Source: Clostridium sp. UBA4746
GTDB taxonomy: Bacteria > Bacillota > Clostridia > Clostridiales > Clostridiaceae
Direction of reading: 5' to 3'
NCBI GenBank assembly: GCA_002403785.1
Contig: DHIM01000388.1
Span: 1 to 20,134 of the forward strand
DNA length: 20,134 nt
Part shown: piece by piece, positions 7,483-14,965 of the stretch
How positions within the stretch are numbered: position 1 is the stretch's first letter
Layout of the letters: the number at the start of each line of letters is the position of its first letter
Notes under the pieces: model-generated
What the model was told of the DNA's origin: nothing
The model's input: only the letters and a program-made list of their open reading frames with translations
Database searches by the model: none
Made by a program: the position numbers and the translations under genes

Positions 7483-7670
7483 TCATTTATTCAAATTTTT
7501 TCCTACTATTTCACTAACAAGCTTACCTTCTACATTGCCCGTAACTTTAAGCAATAAGGCAAACATAATTTTCCCATGTGTTTCATGCCAATATCCCTCA
7601 ATTACACCGCTGCTTCTACGAATAGCTCTAAATTTATGATTTAGTTAACTGCTGAGGAAGGTATTTTAAC
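7483..7670 (-). pseudogene. yqeY: Decayed remnant of yqeY (GatB/YqeY domain protein), C-terminal part only
   Basis: Between rpsU and its terminator are about 60 codons resembling the C-terminus of the YqeY family (normally about 148 residues; a tRNA amidotransferase-like domain protein). In one frame the minus strand reads KIPSSAVN, stop, IINLELFVEAAV, stop, LRDIGMKHMGK. The reading then continues in another frame as GKIMFALLLKVTGN and VEGKLVSEIVGKNLNK, stop at 7483-7485. This matches the family pattern 'A..GA..MKDMGKVM..L...V.GK.DGKLV..IV...L' across two nonsense codons and one single-base frameshift near 7571-7576. The N-terminal half is missing, with only about 55 bases left between the remnant and the rpsU stop. 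No usable start or SD exists. yqeY follows rpsU in many Firmicutes, which supports the identification. Confidence 0.8.
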
Positions 7671-7706
7671 AAGATTTTTTCTTTTAATCTTAAACTAAAT
7701 CTTGTT
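7668..7706. repeat. Inverted repeat downstream of rpsU
   Basis: Perfect 10-base arms AACAAGATTT (7668-7677) and AAATCTTGTT (7697-7706), separated by 19 bases, begin 20 bases after the rpsU stop. On the transcribed strand AAAATACC follows rather than a U-run, so it is probably not a terminator itself. It may protect the 3' side of the rpsU message or be a leftover of the yqeY deletion. Confidence 0.5.
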
Positions 7707-7726
7707 GCTTTCCATTTTAAAAAATT

Positions 7727-7903
7727 CTATTTAAATTTTCTCTTTCTTGCAGCTTCTGATTTCAACTTCTTTTTAACGCTTGGTTTCTCATAGTGCTCTC
7801 TTTTTCTTACTTCTCCGAGCACTCCACTTCTTGCGCATTTTTTCTTAAACCTTCTTAAAGCATTCTCAATTGTCTCGTCTGCTCCAACCTTAATTTCTGA
7901 CAT
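7727..7903 (-). CDS. rpsU: 30S ribosomal protein S21
   Basis: S21 is a small, very basic protein of the 30S platform. The 58-residue product begins MSEIKVGADETIENALRRFK and contains CARSGVLGEVRKREHYE, then KPSVKKKLKSEAARKRKFK, an almost textbook S21 sequence. Two ATG codons are adjacent (7906 and 7903). The second gives the usual family N-terminus, and either can be used with the long SD (GGAGGGAGGG) just upstream. Its own consensus promoter and a structured leader precede it. It is followed by the yqeY remnant and a terminator. Confidence 0.97.
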   Translation of the reverse strand: MSEIKVGADETIENALRRFKKKCARSGVLGEVRKREHYEKPSVKKKLKSEAARKRKFK

Positions 7904-7917
7904 CATTATCCCTCCCT

Positions 7918-7954
7918 CCGCTAGCTCAATTCATTTTAAAAGCAGCTAATGCGG
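7918..7954 (-). promoter_or_regulatory. rpsU leader hairpin overlapping the Shine-Dalgarno sequence
   Basis: In the rpsU leader, CCGC and TAGC (7954-7945, separated by a 2-base bulge) can pair with GCTAGCGG (7925-7918) around a 19-base loop. The 3' arm includes the first bases of the GGAGG used for rpsU translation, so folding would partly hide the ribosome site. The 8 bp include GC-rich ends, unusual in this A+T-rich DNA. A further CCCC just 5' of the stem could pair with the GGGAGGG. Control by S21 or another factor is inference only. Confidence 0.45.
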
Positions 7955-7975
7955 GGCCTAAATAGCACATTTTTT

Positions 7976-8005
7976 ATTATACAACACAATTTTACATAAT
8001 GTCAA
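7976..8005 (-). promoter_or_regulatory. Consensus sigma-A promoter of rpsU
   Basis: Minus strand TTGACA (8005-8000), 18-base spacer, TATAAT (7981-7976): both hexamers are perfect consensus. This predicts a start near 7969 and a leader of about 65 bases. It lies in the 221-base gap between rpsU and the HIT gene; the rest of that gap is A+T-rich sequence with TA runs (about 8026-8052) and one inverted repeat. Confidence 0.88.
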
Positions 8006-8082
8006 CATTTTCATTACTGTTTTGTTATATATAATATATTTATATATATACATTGTTATAAATCACCATTTTGTAAAATAAA

Positions 8083-8128
8083 TTAACATATTGACTTATT
8101 ACTTACCTGAATCTGGCTTATATGTTAA
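8083..8128 (-). terminator. Possible weak terminator after the HIT gene
   Basis: Perfect 9-base arms TTAACATAT (8083-8091) and ATATGTTAA (8120-8128) flank 28 bases and overlap the HIT stop codon. On the minus strand TTTATTTT follows the second arm. The long loop and A/T-only stem make termination uncertain. Confidence 0.3.
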
Positions 8129-8475
8129 CCCGGTGGCCACTTAAGCATCCTTCCACCCAACAAATGGAAGTGTAAATGTTTAACGGTTTGACCGCCTTGC
8201 TTTCCAGAATTAGAAACAATTCTATATCCAGTCTCATCAATACCCAAAGTTTTCACAATTTTCTTTGCAGCCATAAATATATGCCCTATTAATTCTGCTT
8301 CCTCTTGCTTTAAGGAATTTACATTATTAATATGTTGTCTTGGAATAATAATAACATGAACAGGTGCCTCAGGACTTATGTCATTAAATGCTATAACTTT
8401 ATCATCTTCATAAACCATATCACAAGGAATCTGTTTTTTTATAATTTTACAAAATATACATTCTTCCTTTTCCAT
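8125..8475 (-). CDS. HIT-family nucleotide hydrolase/transferase (HinT-like)
   Basis: Histidine-triad proteins of this branch hydrolyse purine nucleoside phosphoramidates or related adenylated compounds; the physiological substrate here is unknown. The 116-residue product has the N-terminal zinc pair C6/C9 in ECIFCKII, a central ISPEAPVHVIIIPR strand and the catalytic HLHFHLLGG, with H100, H102 and H104. It ends in MLKWPPG, as HinT proteins typically do. The open frame extends 5 codons upstream but those codons hold the SD (GGGAGGTGAT), so ATG 8475 is the start. It follows mtaB by 85 bases and is probably cotranscribed from prmA-rsmE-mtaB. Confidence 0.95.
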   Translation of the reverse strand: MEKEECIFCKIIKKQIPCDMVYEDDKVIAFNDISPEAPVHVIIIPRQHINNVNSLKQEEAELIGHIFMAAKKIVKTLGIDETGYRIVSNSGKQGGQTVKHLHFHLLGGRMLKWPPG

Positions 8476-8560
8476 ATAATCACCTCCCACTCATCTTATA
8501 ATATACTATTCAACGTAAAACTTGATTTTCCTGCTTATAAATTAACTACTTTCATAATTT

Positions 8561-9868
8561 TTATAATCCTTGAACTTCTCCAATTAAATGATCGTCCTTG
8601 CATTCTATAAATTTGGTTATATGAAATTCACATTCTATGTTTTGTTTTGCCTTCACCATAACCTTTATATAATTGTCAGTGTAGCCTTCATATTCATCTT
8701 CACTAGTTGGAGATTTTAACTCATATAAAACATTCATGCATTTTCCTTTAAATTCACTTATATGTTTCTTCTCGAGTATATTATTAAGTGCAATAAGCTT
8801 ATGACTTCTATCTTCTTTTATATTCCCATCTATCTGCTTTTTTATTTGCGCAGCTTTAGTTCCTTTTCTTGGGCTGTACTTGAAAATATGCATTTTTGAT
8901 AATTCTAAGTCCTTTAAGAAGGCATAAGTTTCATCAAATTCTTCTTGCGATTCTCCAGGGAAGCCTACAATTACATCAGTAGTTATAGATACTCCCTCAA
9001 TATTTCTACGAAGATTTTCGACCACTGTCTTATATTCCTGCGTTGTGTACTGCCTATTCATTCTTTTTAGCGTTTCATCACATCCACTTTGAAGTGAAAG
9101 ATGGAAATGATGACATAGTTTCTTAAATGACTTTATTTTCTCAATAACACCTTCTGTAAAAAATGTTGGATCTATTGATCCTATTCTTATTCTTTCAATG
9201 CCAGGAACCTTATCCACTTCCTCTAATACTTTAACTAAATTCCATCCACCTTCTAAATCTAATCCAAAAGAAGCTATATGTATACCTGACAGTAGAATTT
9301 CTTTAAACCCATTTGCAGCTAACTCATAAACCTCTGATATTATTTTATCAGGTTTTTTACTACATACCGCTCCTCTTGCATAAGGTATCAAGCAATAAGA
9401 ACAAAATCTATTGCACCCATCTTGAATTTTAACAAAAGCTCTCGTTCTATCTTTATATTCTTTTATATTTAGGTTTTCAAATACTTTATTTTTTAGAACA
9501 TCGCTAACTTCTATAACCTGTTTTTTTTCTTCTTTATATCTATTTACCCAATAAACTATATCACCTTTATTTCGGCTACCTAAAACTACGTCAACGCCCT
9601 CAATGCTGGCAACTTCGGTTGCTGCAATTTGTGCATAACAACCAACCACTGCAATAACAGCTTCTCCATTTAATCGTCTTGCGCGTCTTATCATTTGTCT
9701 TGACTTTTTATCACCCATATTAGTAACTGTGCAAGTATTAATAACATACACGTCTGAAAACTCATCAAATTCCGCTACTTCGTATCCATCTCTAATGAAT
9801 TTTTCAACCATTGCTTCTGATTCATACTGATTTACTCTACACCCTAAGGTAGTGATTGCAATTTTCAT
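8561..9868 (-). CDS. mtaB: tRNA t6A37 methylthiotransferase MtaB
   Basis: MtaB is a radical SAM enzyme that converts t6A to ms2t6A at position 37 of ANN-decoding tRNAs. The 435-residue protein has an N-terminal methylthiotransferase domain with three cluster cysteines (C10 in TTLGCRVNQYE, C46 in NTCTVTN, C77 in VVGCYAQ). The radical SAM motif CNRFCSYC gives C152, C156 and C159, and a C-terminal TRAM-like part carries YEGYTDNYIKVMV. The 'TLGCRVNQYES' start is the MtaB rather than the MiaB or RimO type. ATG 9868 overlaps the rsmE stop (TGATG) and has AGGAGG 9 bases upstream; the GTG one codon earlier is less likely. It is translationally coupled to rsmE. Confidence 0.96.
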   Translation of the reverse strand: MKIAITTLGCRVNQYESEAMVEKFIRDGYEVAEFDEFSDVYVINTCTVTNMGDKKSRQMIRRARRLNGEAVIAVVGCYAQIAATEVASIEGVDVVLGSRNKGDIVYWVNRYKEEKKQVIEVSDVLKNKVFENLNIKEYKDRTRAFVKIQDGCNRFCSYCLIPYARGAVCSKKPDKIISEVYELAANGFKEILLSGIHIASFGLDLEGGWNLVKVLEEVDKVPGIERIRIGSIDPTFFTEGVIEKIKSFKKLCHHFHLSLQSGCDETLKRMNRQYTTQEYKTVVENLRRNIEGVSITTDVIVGFPGESQEEFDETYAFLKDLELSKMHIFKYSPRKGTKAAQIKKQIDGNIKEDRSHKLIALNNILEKKHISEFKGKCMNVLYELKSPTSEDEYEGYTDNYIKVMVKAKQNIECEFHITKFIECKDDHLIGEVQGL

Positions 9869-10620
9869 CACGCATTCCCTCCTAGATCTCCTAGTTCATA
9901 CATTATAAGACTTAAACATGTAAAACCTGCAGTCTCAGTTCTAAGTATCCTTGGTCCCAAAGTAATTATTTTTGATCCTATTTCTTTGAGCTTTAATATT
10001 TCAATTTCTTCAAATCCACCTTCTGGTCCTATGATAATAGCAACTTTATTAATATGTATATTATCTATGTTTTCTACTAATTTCTTTATACCATACCCTT
10101 CTTCATTTTCATAGGGAACCACCACTAAATCCATAGACTTTAATTTTTCTAATAAGTTTTCAAACTCTATAGGTTCATTAATTTGAGGTACCAAACTTCT
10201 CTTGCTTTGCTTGGAAGCTTCAAGGGCTATCCTATTCCATCTATCTACCTTCTTAAACTCCTTGAGATCAGTTTTAACAACCACTCTCTCTGTAATTATA
10301 GGTGTTATTGCTTTAACCCCAAGTTCAGTATTTTTTTGAACTATCAGATCCATTTTTGTTGATTTAGGCATGCCTTGAAATAAGTACACTTCTATGGGAC
10401 TTTCATTATTTATAGAACTTTCTTCTAATAAATTTACGTTTACAACCTTCTTATCTATAAAAGTTATTTCTCCTAAATATTCTTTTCCTTCACAGTTGTT
10501 GATACTTACCTTATCTCCAACTTGAAGCCTTAATACCCTGTATATATGTTTAACATCTTCACTATCTATAATAGCATTATTGCCATCTATACTATTCTTT
10601 GGAACAAAAAATTTATGCAT
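9868..10620 (-). CDS. rsmE: 16S rRNA m3U1498 methyltransferase RsmE
   Basis: RsmE methylates N3 of U1498 of 16S rRNA in the assembled 30S subunit. The 250-residue protein has an N-terminal PUA-like domain (MHKFFVPKNSID ... HIYRVLRLQVGDKV) and a C-terminal SPOUT methyltransferase fold. The knot region carries the family motifs IIGPEGGFEEIE (near residue 196) and LGPRILRTETAG. A GAGGAG SD lies 8 bases before ATG 10620. It follows prmA by 77 bases and overlaps mtaB by 1 base. Confidence 0.97.
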   Translation of the reverse strand: MHKFFVPKNSIDGNNAIIDSEDVKHIYRVLRLQVGDKVSINNCEGKEYLGEITFIDKKVVNVNLLEESSINNESPIEVYLFQGMPKSTKMDLIVQKNTELGVKAITPIITERVVVKTDLKEFKKVDRWNRIALEASKQSKRSLVPQINEPIEFENLLEKLKSMDLVVVPYENEEGYGIKKLVENIDNIHINKVAIIIGPEGGFEEIEILKLKEIGSKIITLGPRILRTETAGFTCLSLIMYELGDLGGNA

Positions 10621-10640
10621 AATTTATTCTCCTCAAACTT

Positions 10641-10675
10641 TATCATATTCTAATATATATCAAACTAATATGATA
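10641..10675. repeat. A+T inverted repeat between prmA and rsmE
   Basis: TATCATATT (10641-10649) and AATATGATA (10667-10675) are perfect 9-base arms around 17 bases in the 77-base gap before rsmE. The low GC content gives a weak hairpin and no U-run follows on the transcribed strand. It may be a message-processing site or chance. Confidence 0.35.
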
Positions 10676-10697
10676 ACTGATTTTAATTTATCTTATA

Positions 10698-11636
10698 TTA
10701 CAATAACTTCGCAACTATACAAACCCATTCGCCCTCTATATTTATCTCCTCAACTTTAAAACCACACTGGTTTAACTTTGTTATTACCTCATCTTTTTTA
10801 CTTAGAATTATACCTGAAGATATAAAATATCCACCGCAAACTATGAATGACTTAACCTGATCCGTCAAGAATATAATTATATCGGCCATAATATTTGCTA
10901 TAACTATATTAGCCTTCCCTTTAATAACTTCCATTAAGTCTCCATATAAGATTTCAATGTTACTTATATCATTGTAGCTGACATTCTGCCTTGCAGAATC
11001 AACTGCCACAGGATCAAGATCAACTCCTATAGTGTTTTTAGCTCCCAGTTTAGCCGCAGCGATAGACAATATCCCAGACCCTGTTCCTATATCAAAAACT
11101 ATAGAATCGGTCTTTACGTGCCTCTCTAGTGCTTTTATGCACATTCTAGTAGTCTCATGAGAACCAGTTCCAAAAGCCATACCTGGGTCTAGTTCCACAA
11201 TTACCTCATCAGGTTTTTTGTCGTATTTTTCCCATATAGGCTTTATAACTACCTTTTCTCCTACTTTTATTGGTTTATAATACTTTTTCCAATTATTTTC
11301 CCAATCTTCTTCATTTACCTTTGCAGCATTGACAGATCCTACTCCCTTTTCTAGTCCAAACTTCGGCAAATTACTTACGCCTACTTTAATTTCTTCTAAG
11401 TGCTTCTCAAAATTATTATCTTCTTTATAGTATCCCTTAACTACAACCTCACTATTTGTATCTATTATTGTTTCATCAAAATAATCCCAATCTGTAGTAT
11501 GGTCTCTCCTATAAATTAAATCTAAAGGGTCCAAAATAGAAACCCCCTCAACTCCAGTATTATATAACATTGCGGAAACTGCCTCAACTGCCTCACTACT
11601 TGTTATTATGGTTACTTCAATCCAATCTTTATTCAT
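10698..11636 (-). CDS. prmA: Ribosomal protein L11 methyltransferase PrmA
   Basis: PrmA trimethylates several lysines and the N-terminus of ribosomal protein L11 using S-adenosylmethionine. The 312-residue protein has the L11-binding N-terminal domain (MNKDWIEVTIITSSEAVEAV) and a Rossmann methyltransferase domain. That domain carries PGMAFGTGSHETT, the SAM loop FDIGTGSGILSIAAAKLGA, the acidic strand end IGVDLDPVAVDSA and the NIMADIII segment corresponding to the NPPY-like site. A strong SD (AAGGAG) precedes ATG 11636. The gene begins only 17 bases past a 20-bp terminator that follows dnaJ, so it depends on read-through or on a promoter inside dnaJ. Confidence 0.97.
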   Translation of the reverse strand: MNKDWIEVTIITSSEAVEAVSAMLYNTGVEGVSILDPLDLIYRRDHTTDWDYFDETIIDTNSEVVVKGYYKEDNNFEKHLEEIKVGVSNLPKFGLEKGVGSVNAAKVNEEDWENNWKKYYKPIKVGEKVVIKPIWEKYDKKPDEVIVELDPGMAFGTGSHETTRMCIKALERHVKTDSIVFDIGTGSGILSIAAAKLGAKNTIGVDLDPVAVDSARQNVSYNDISNIEILYGDLMEVIKGKANIVIANIMADIIIFLTDQVKSFIVCGGYFISSGIILSKKDEVITKLNQCGFKVEEINIEGEWVCIVAKLL

Positions 11637-11653
11637 AATTATTCTCCTTATTT

Positions 11654-11696
11654 ATAATAAAAAACTCCGTTTTACAAAAACGGAGTTTTTTATTAT
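11654..11696 (-). terminator. Strong, apparently bidirectional terminator after dnaJ
   Basis: A perfect 20-bp stem joins 11654-11673 and 11677-11696 with a 3-base loop; the core is ACTCCGTTTT paired with AAAACGGAGT. A T-run (six T followed by A+T-rich sequence) lies in the 3' arm on both strands. The right arm reaches the first base of the dnaJ stop codon. It should end most heat-shock operon transcripts. Confidence 0.92.
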
Positions 11697-12817
11697 TATT
11701 TACCTAATATCTTATCTACAAAAGACTTTTTACCTTCATCAAAGCATGCTACACTCTCGCCACTAGCTTCCATAAACACTTTTAAGGCATCTTTTTGTTT
11801 ATCATTTAATGATTTTGGAATATCAACAATAACCTTTACGTATTGATCTCCTCTTCCATGTCCATTTACTCTAGGGATTCCCTTACCCTTAAGTCTAAAT
11901 ACAGTTCCAGATTGTGTTCCGCCTGGAACTTTGTATTTAACGTCTCCATCTACTGTTGGTACTTTAATTTCAATACCCATGGATGCATAACCGAAGCTTA
12001 TATGGGATTCTATATGAATATCATTACCATTTCTCTTAAAAGTTTTACTAGGAGCTACTCTGATATTAATATACAAATCTCCTGCTGGGCCTCCCTTTTC
12101 GCCCTGTTCTCCTTGCCCTCTTAAAGGCATAACATTTCCTGTATCAACTCCACCTGGAACATTGATTTTAATTTTTCTGTTTTTTCTCTCTTTTCCTGAA
12201 CCATGACAATTTTTACATGGTTCTGATATTATTTGACCCTTGCCTCCGCACTTATCACAAGTACTCATGCTAGCAAAACTTCCAAAAGCAGTGTTTCTCT
12301 GAACTTTTATCTGCCCATTTCCACCACACTTATCACAGGTTTTAGGTGTTGTACCAGCTTTAGCACCATTACCACCGCACTCACCACATTTTTCATTTCT
12401 AGTAATGGATATCTCTTTTTCTACCCCAAAAACAGACTCCTCAAAATGTAAACTTAAATTATACTCTAAATCTGCACCTTTTCTTGGTCCGTTCTGATTC
12501 CTTTGAGAAAATCCACCTCCAAATATGTCCCCGAATATATCACCAAATCCACCAAAGCCTGAAAAATCAGAGCTACCTTCAAATCCTGCTCCACCTGCAT
12601 CAGCTGTACCATATTGATCATATCTTGACCTTTTCTCTGAATTAGATAAAACCTGGTATGCCTCATTCATTTCTTTGAATTTTTCTTCAGCTTCTTTATT
12701 ATCTGGATTTCTATCTGGATGGTACTTTAACGCACCTTTTTTAAAAGCTTTCTTAATTTCTTCTTCACTGGCATCTCTTTCTATGCCAAGAGTTTCATAA
12801 TAATCTTTATTTGCCAT
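11696..12817 (-). CDS. dnaJ: Co-chaperone DnaJ
   Basis: DnaJ delivers unfolded proteins to DnaK and stimulates its ATPase. Order of parts in the 373-residue protein: J domain beginning MANKDYYETLGI with the HPD triad in KYHPDRNPDN; a Gly/Phe linker (GFGGFGDIFGDIFGGG); four zinc-finger repeats of the CxxCxGxG type (CGECGGNG, CDKCGGNG, CDKCGGKG, CKNCHGSG); and the C-terminal client-binding domains. The open frame extends 5 codons upstream through two GTG codons, but these overlap the SD (AGGTGGTGA). ATG 12817 is therefore preferred, at somewhat long spacing (11 bases). It follows dnaK by 192 bases containing a hairpin and a direct repeat. Confidence 0.97.
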   Translation of the reverse strand: MANKDYYETLGIERDASEEEIKKAFKKGALKYHPDRNPDNKEAEEKFKEMNEAYQVLSNSEKRSRYDQYGTADAGGAGFEGSSDFSGFGGFGDIFGDIFGGGFSQRNQNGPRKGADLEYNLSLHFEESVFGVEKEISITRNEKCGECGGNGAKAGTTPKTCDKCGGNGQIKVQRNTAFGSFASMSTCDKCGGKGQIISEPCKNCHGSGKERKNRKIKINVPGGVDTGNVMPLRGQGEQGEKGGPAGDLYINIRVAPSKTFKRNGNDIHIESHISFGYASMGIEIKVPTVDGDVKYKVPGGTQSGTVFRLKGKGIPRVNGHGRGDQYVKVIVDIPKSLNDKQKDALKVFMEASGESVACFDEGKKSFVDKILGK

Positions 12818-12852
12818 TCTGCTTTTCACCACCTAAAATATATATACTTCTA

Positions 12853-12881
12853 TAATATAAACTAATTTCTAATATAAACTA
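12853..12881. repeat. 12-base direct repeat upstream of dnaJ
   Basis: TAATATAAACTA occurs at 12853-12864 and again at 12870-12881, 17 bases apart, in the gap before dnaJ. The region is A+T-rich and includes a weak promoter-like pair on the minus strand (TTGTAT, 17 bases, TATATT). An internal dnaJ promoter or a binding site is possible, but the repeat may only be a small duplication. Confidence 0.5.
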
Positions 12882-12961
12882 TCCCTTAAATTAATACAAC
12901 TCATATTATTGTATAGTTTTCTATTACTATTGATAATACTGTTTTACTTTAAGACAAATTA

Positions 12962-12995
12962 AAATTAGGGAAGGGTAGTTACCCATCCCTAATTT
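12962..12995 (-). terminator. Hairpin between dnaK and dnaJ (partial terminator or processing site)
   Basis: A 10-bp arm (12962-12971) and a 5-bp arm GGGTA (12973-12977) pair with 12986-12995 and TACCC (12980-12984), with one mismatch and a 2-base loop. This is a GC-rich core in A+T-rich DNA, starting 14 bases after the dnaK stop. TTTTAATTTG follows on the minus strand, so partial termination is plausible. It would leave more grpE-dnaK than dnaJ message. Confidence 0.7.
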
Positions 12996-13009
12996 AATTA
13001 TTATATTAA

Positions 13010-14887
13010 TTATTTATCTTCTTTTTTTGCTTCTTCTTTCTTTTCATCTTCCTCTACTTTATAGTCAGCATCTACTACATTATCATCTTCCTTTGCATTA
13101 CCTGAAGCGTTATCGTCGCTTTGACCCTCACCTTGAGCTTTTGCTGATTCTGCTTCTGCTTGATATATTTTTGTAGTTACTGCATAAAATGCCTCAGTTA
13201 ATTCTTCAGTAGATTTCTTTATAGCTTCAATTTCTTCTCCATCTTTAATTTTTTTAAGAGCTTCCAATTTATCTTGAATATCTTTCTTATCTTCCTCAGA
13301 TACTTTTTCTCCAAGATCAGTTAAGCTTTTTTCAGTTTGATATACTAACTGTTCTGCATTATTCTTAACTTCTATTTCTTCTTTTCTGGTTTTATCTTCG
13401 CCTGCAAATTTCTCTGCTTCTTTTACTGCTTTATCAATTTCATCCTCACTTAAATTAGTTGATGCTGTAATTGTAATTTTAGCTTCTTTTCCTGTTCCTT
13501 TATCTTTAGCTGATACATTAACAATACCATTAGCATCTATATCAAAAGTAACCTCTATTTGTGGAATTCCTCTTGGTGCTGATGCTATCCCTGAAAGAGT
13601 AACTCTTCCTAACGATTTGTTACCTGCAGCCATTTGACGTTCACCTTGAACAATGTTAATTTCAACTGATGTTTGACCATCTGCAGCTGTTGAGAACACT
13701 TGACTCTTTTTAGCTGGAATTGTAGTATTTCTTTCAATTAATGGAGTAGCTATTCCGCCTAAAGTTTCAATTCCTAGTGTTAATGGAGTTACATCAAGAA
13801 GTAAAACATCTTTAACTTCTCCACTTAATACTCCTGCTTGAATTGCTGCACCAAGTGCAACACACTCATCTGGATTTACTCCCTTTGAAGGTTCTTTACC
13901 AGTAAAGTTTTTAACTGCATCTTGAACTGCTGGTGTTCTTGTTGAACCACCTACAAGTACAATCTTATCTATTTCATTAAGAGATAGACCTGCATCTGCA
14001 AGTGCTTTTTTCATTGGCTCTATTGTTGAATCAACTAAATCATGAGTTAATTCATTAAATTTTGCTCTTGTTAAATTCATATCTATATGCTTAGGGCCTG
14101 TTGCATCAGCAGTTATGAATGGTAAATTGATATTTGTTTGTGTTGATGACGATAATTCAATTTTAGCTTTTTCAGCAGCTTCCTTAAGTCTTTGAAGTGC
14201 CATTTTATCATTTCTTAAATCTATTCCATTATCTGCTTTAAAAGTATCTGCTATGTGGTTCATAACCTTTTGGTCAAAGTCATCTCCACCAAGCTTAGTA
14301 TTTCCGTTAGTAGATTTAACTTCGAATAAACCATCACCAAGTTCTAATATAGATACATCAAATGTACCGCCACCTAAATCATATACTAATATTTTTTGAT
14401 TTACATCCATTTTATCTAAACCATAAGCTAGCGCTGCAGCTGTTGGCTCGTTTATTATTCTCTTAACTTCAAGTCCAGCTATTTTTCCTGCATCTTTTGT
14501 TGCTTGTCTTTGGCTATCATTGAAATATGCAGGTACAGTTATAACAGCTTCTGTAACTGCTTCTCCTAAGTAAGCCTCAGCATCTGCTTTTATTTTCTGT
14601 AATATATAAGCTGAAATTTCTTGTGGTGTATGTGCTTTTCCATCTATAGTTACTTTATGGTCAGTACCCATTTCTCTTTTTATTGACATTATTGTTTTAT
14701 CTGGATTTGTTATTGCTTGTCTTTTAGCTACTTGACCTACTAATCTTTCACCATTTGCTTGAAATGATACTACAGATGGTGTAGTTCTTGCACCTTCTGA
14801 ATTAGAAATTACGGTTGGTTCTCCACCCTCCATAACTGCTACACATGAATTAGTTGTACCTAAATCTATTCCTATAATTTTTCCCAT
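13010..14887 (-). CDS. dnaK: Chaperone DnaK (Hsp70)
   Basis: DnaK is the ATP-driven Hsp70 chaperone. The 625-residue protein shows the ATPase signatures GIDLGTTNSCVAV (near residue 5), VYDLGGGTFDVS (near 170) and IVLVGGSTRTPAV (near 310). The linker and substrate-binding start is DVLLLDVTPLTLGIETLGG-like, followed by an alpha-helical lid. The tail contains the conserved VVDADYKVEED but ends in an extra Lys/Glu-rich run. ATG 14887 has an AGGGAGG SD. It follows grpE by 78 bases with no promoter recognised. Confidence 0.99.
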   Translation of the reverse strand: MGKIIGIDLGTTNSCVAVMEGGEPTVISNSEGARTTPSVVSFQANGERLVGQVAKRQAITNPDKTIMSIKREMGTDHKVTIDGKAHTPQEISAYILQKIKADAEAYLGEAVTEAVITVPAYFNDSQRQATKDAGKIAGLEVKRIINEPTAAALAYGLDKMDVNQKILVYDLGGGTFDVSILELGDGLFEVKSTNGNTKLGGDDFDQKVMNHIADTFKADNGIDLRNDKMALQRLKEAAEKAKIELSSSTQTNINLPFITADATGPKHIDMNLTRAKFNELTHDLVDSTIEPMKKALADAGLSLNEIDKIVLVGGSTRTPAVQDAVKNFTGKEPSKGVNPDECVALGAAIQAGVLSGEVKDVLLLDVTPLTLGIETLGGIATPLIERNTTIPAKKSQVFSTAADGQTSVEINIVQGERQMAAGNKSLGRVTLSGIASAPRGIPQIEVTFDIDANGIVNVSAKDKGTGKEAKITITASTNLSEDEIDKAVKEAEKFAGEDKTRKEEIEVKNNAEQLVYQTEKSLTDLGEKVSEEDKKDIQDKLEALKKIKDGEEIEAIKKSTEELTEAFYAVTTKIYQAEAESAKAQGEGQSDDNASGNAKEDDNVVDADYKVEEDEKKEEAKKEDK

Positions 14888-14965
14888 TATTATTTCCTCC
14901 CTATATTCCTTTTATACCATAGCAATTAATAACTGTTATGATATTTATATTTATATTTTTAATCT

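Noticed and set aside
8026..8060. Run of TA steps in the gap between HIT and rpsU
   Set aside because: Low-complexity A+T sequence without a coding frame or clear structure; probably just promoter-upstream DNA.
12466..12666. Second minus-strand frame inside dnaJ
   Set aside because: It is an alternative frame of the Gly/Phe-rich region of an intact dnaJ, with no SD or family match.
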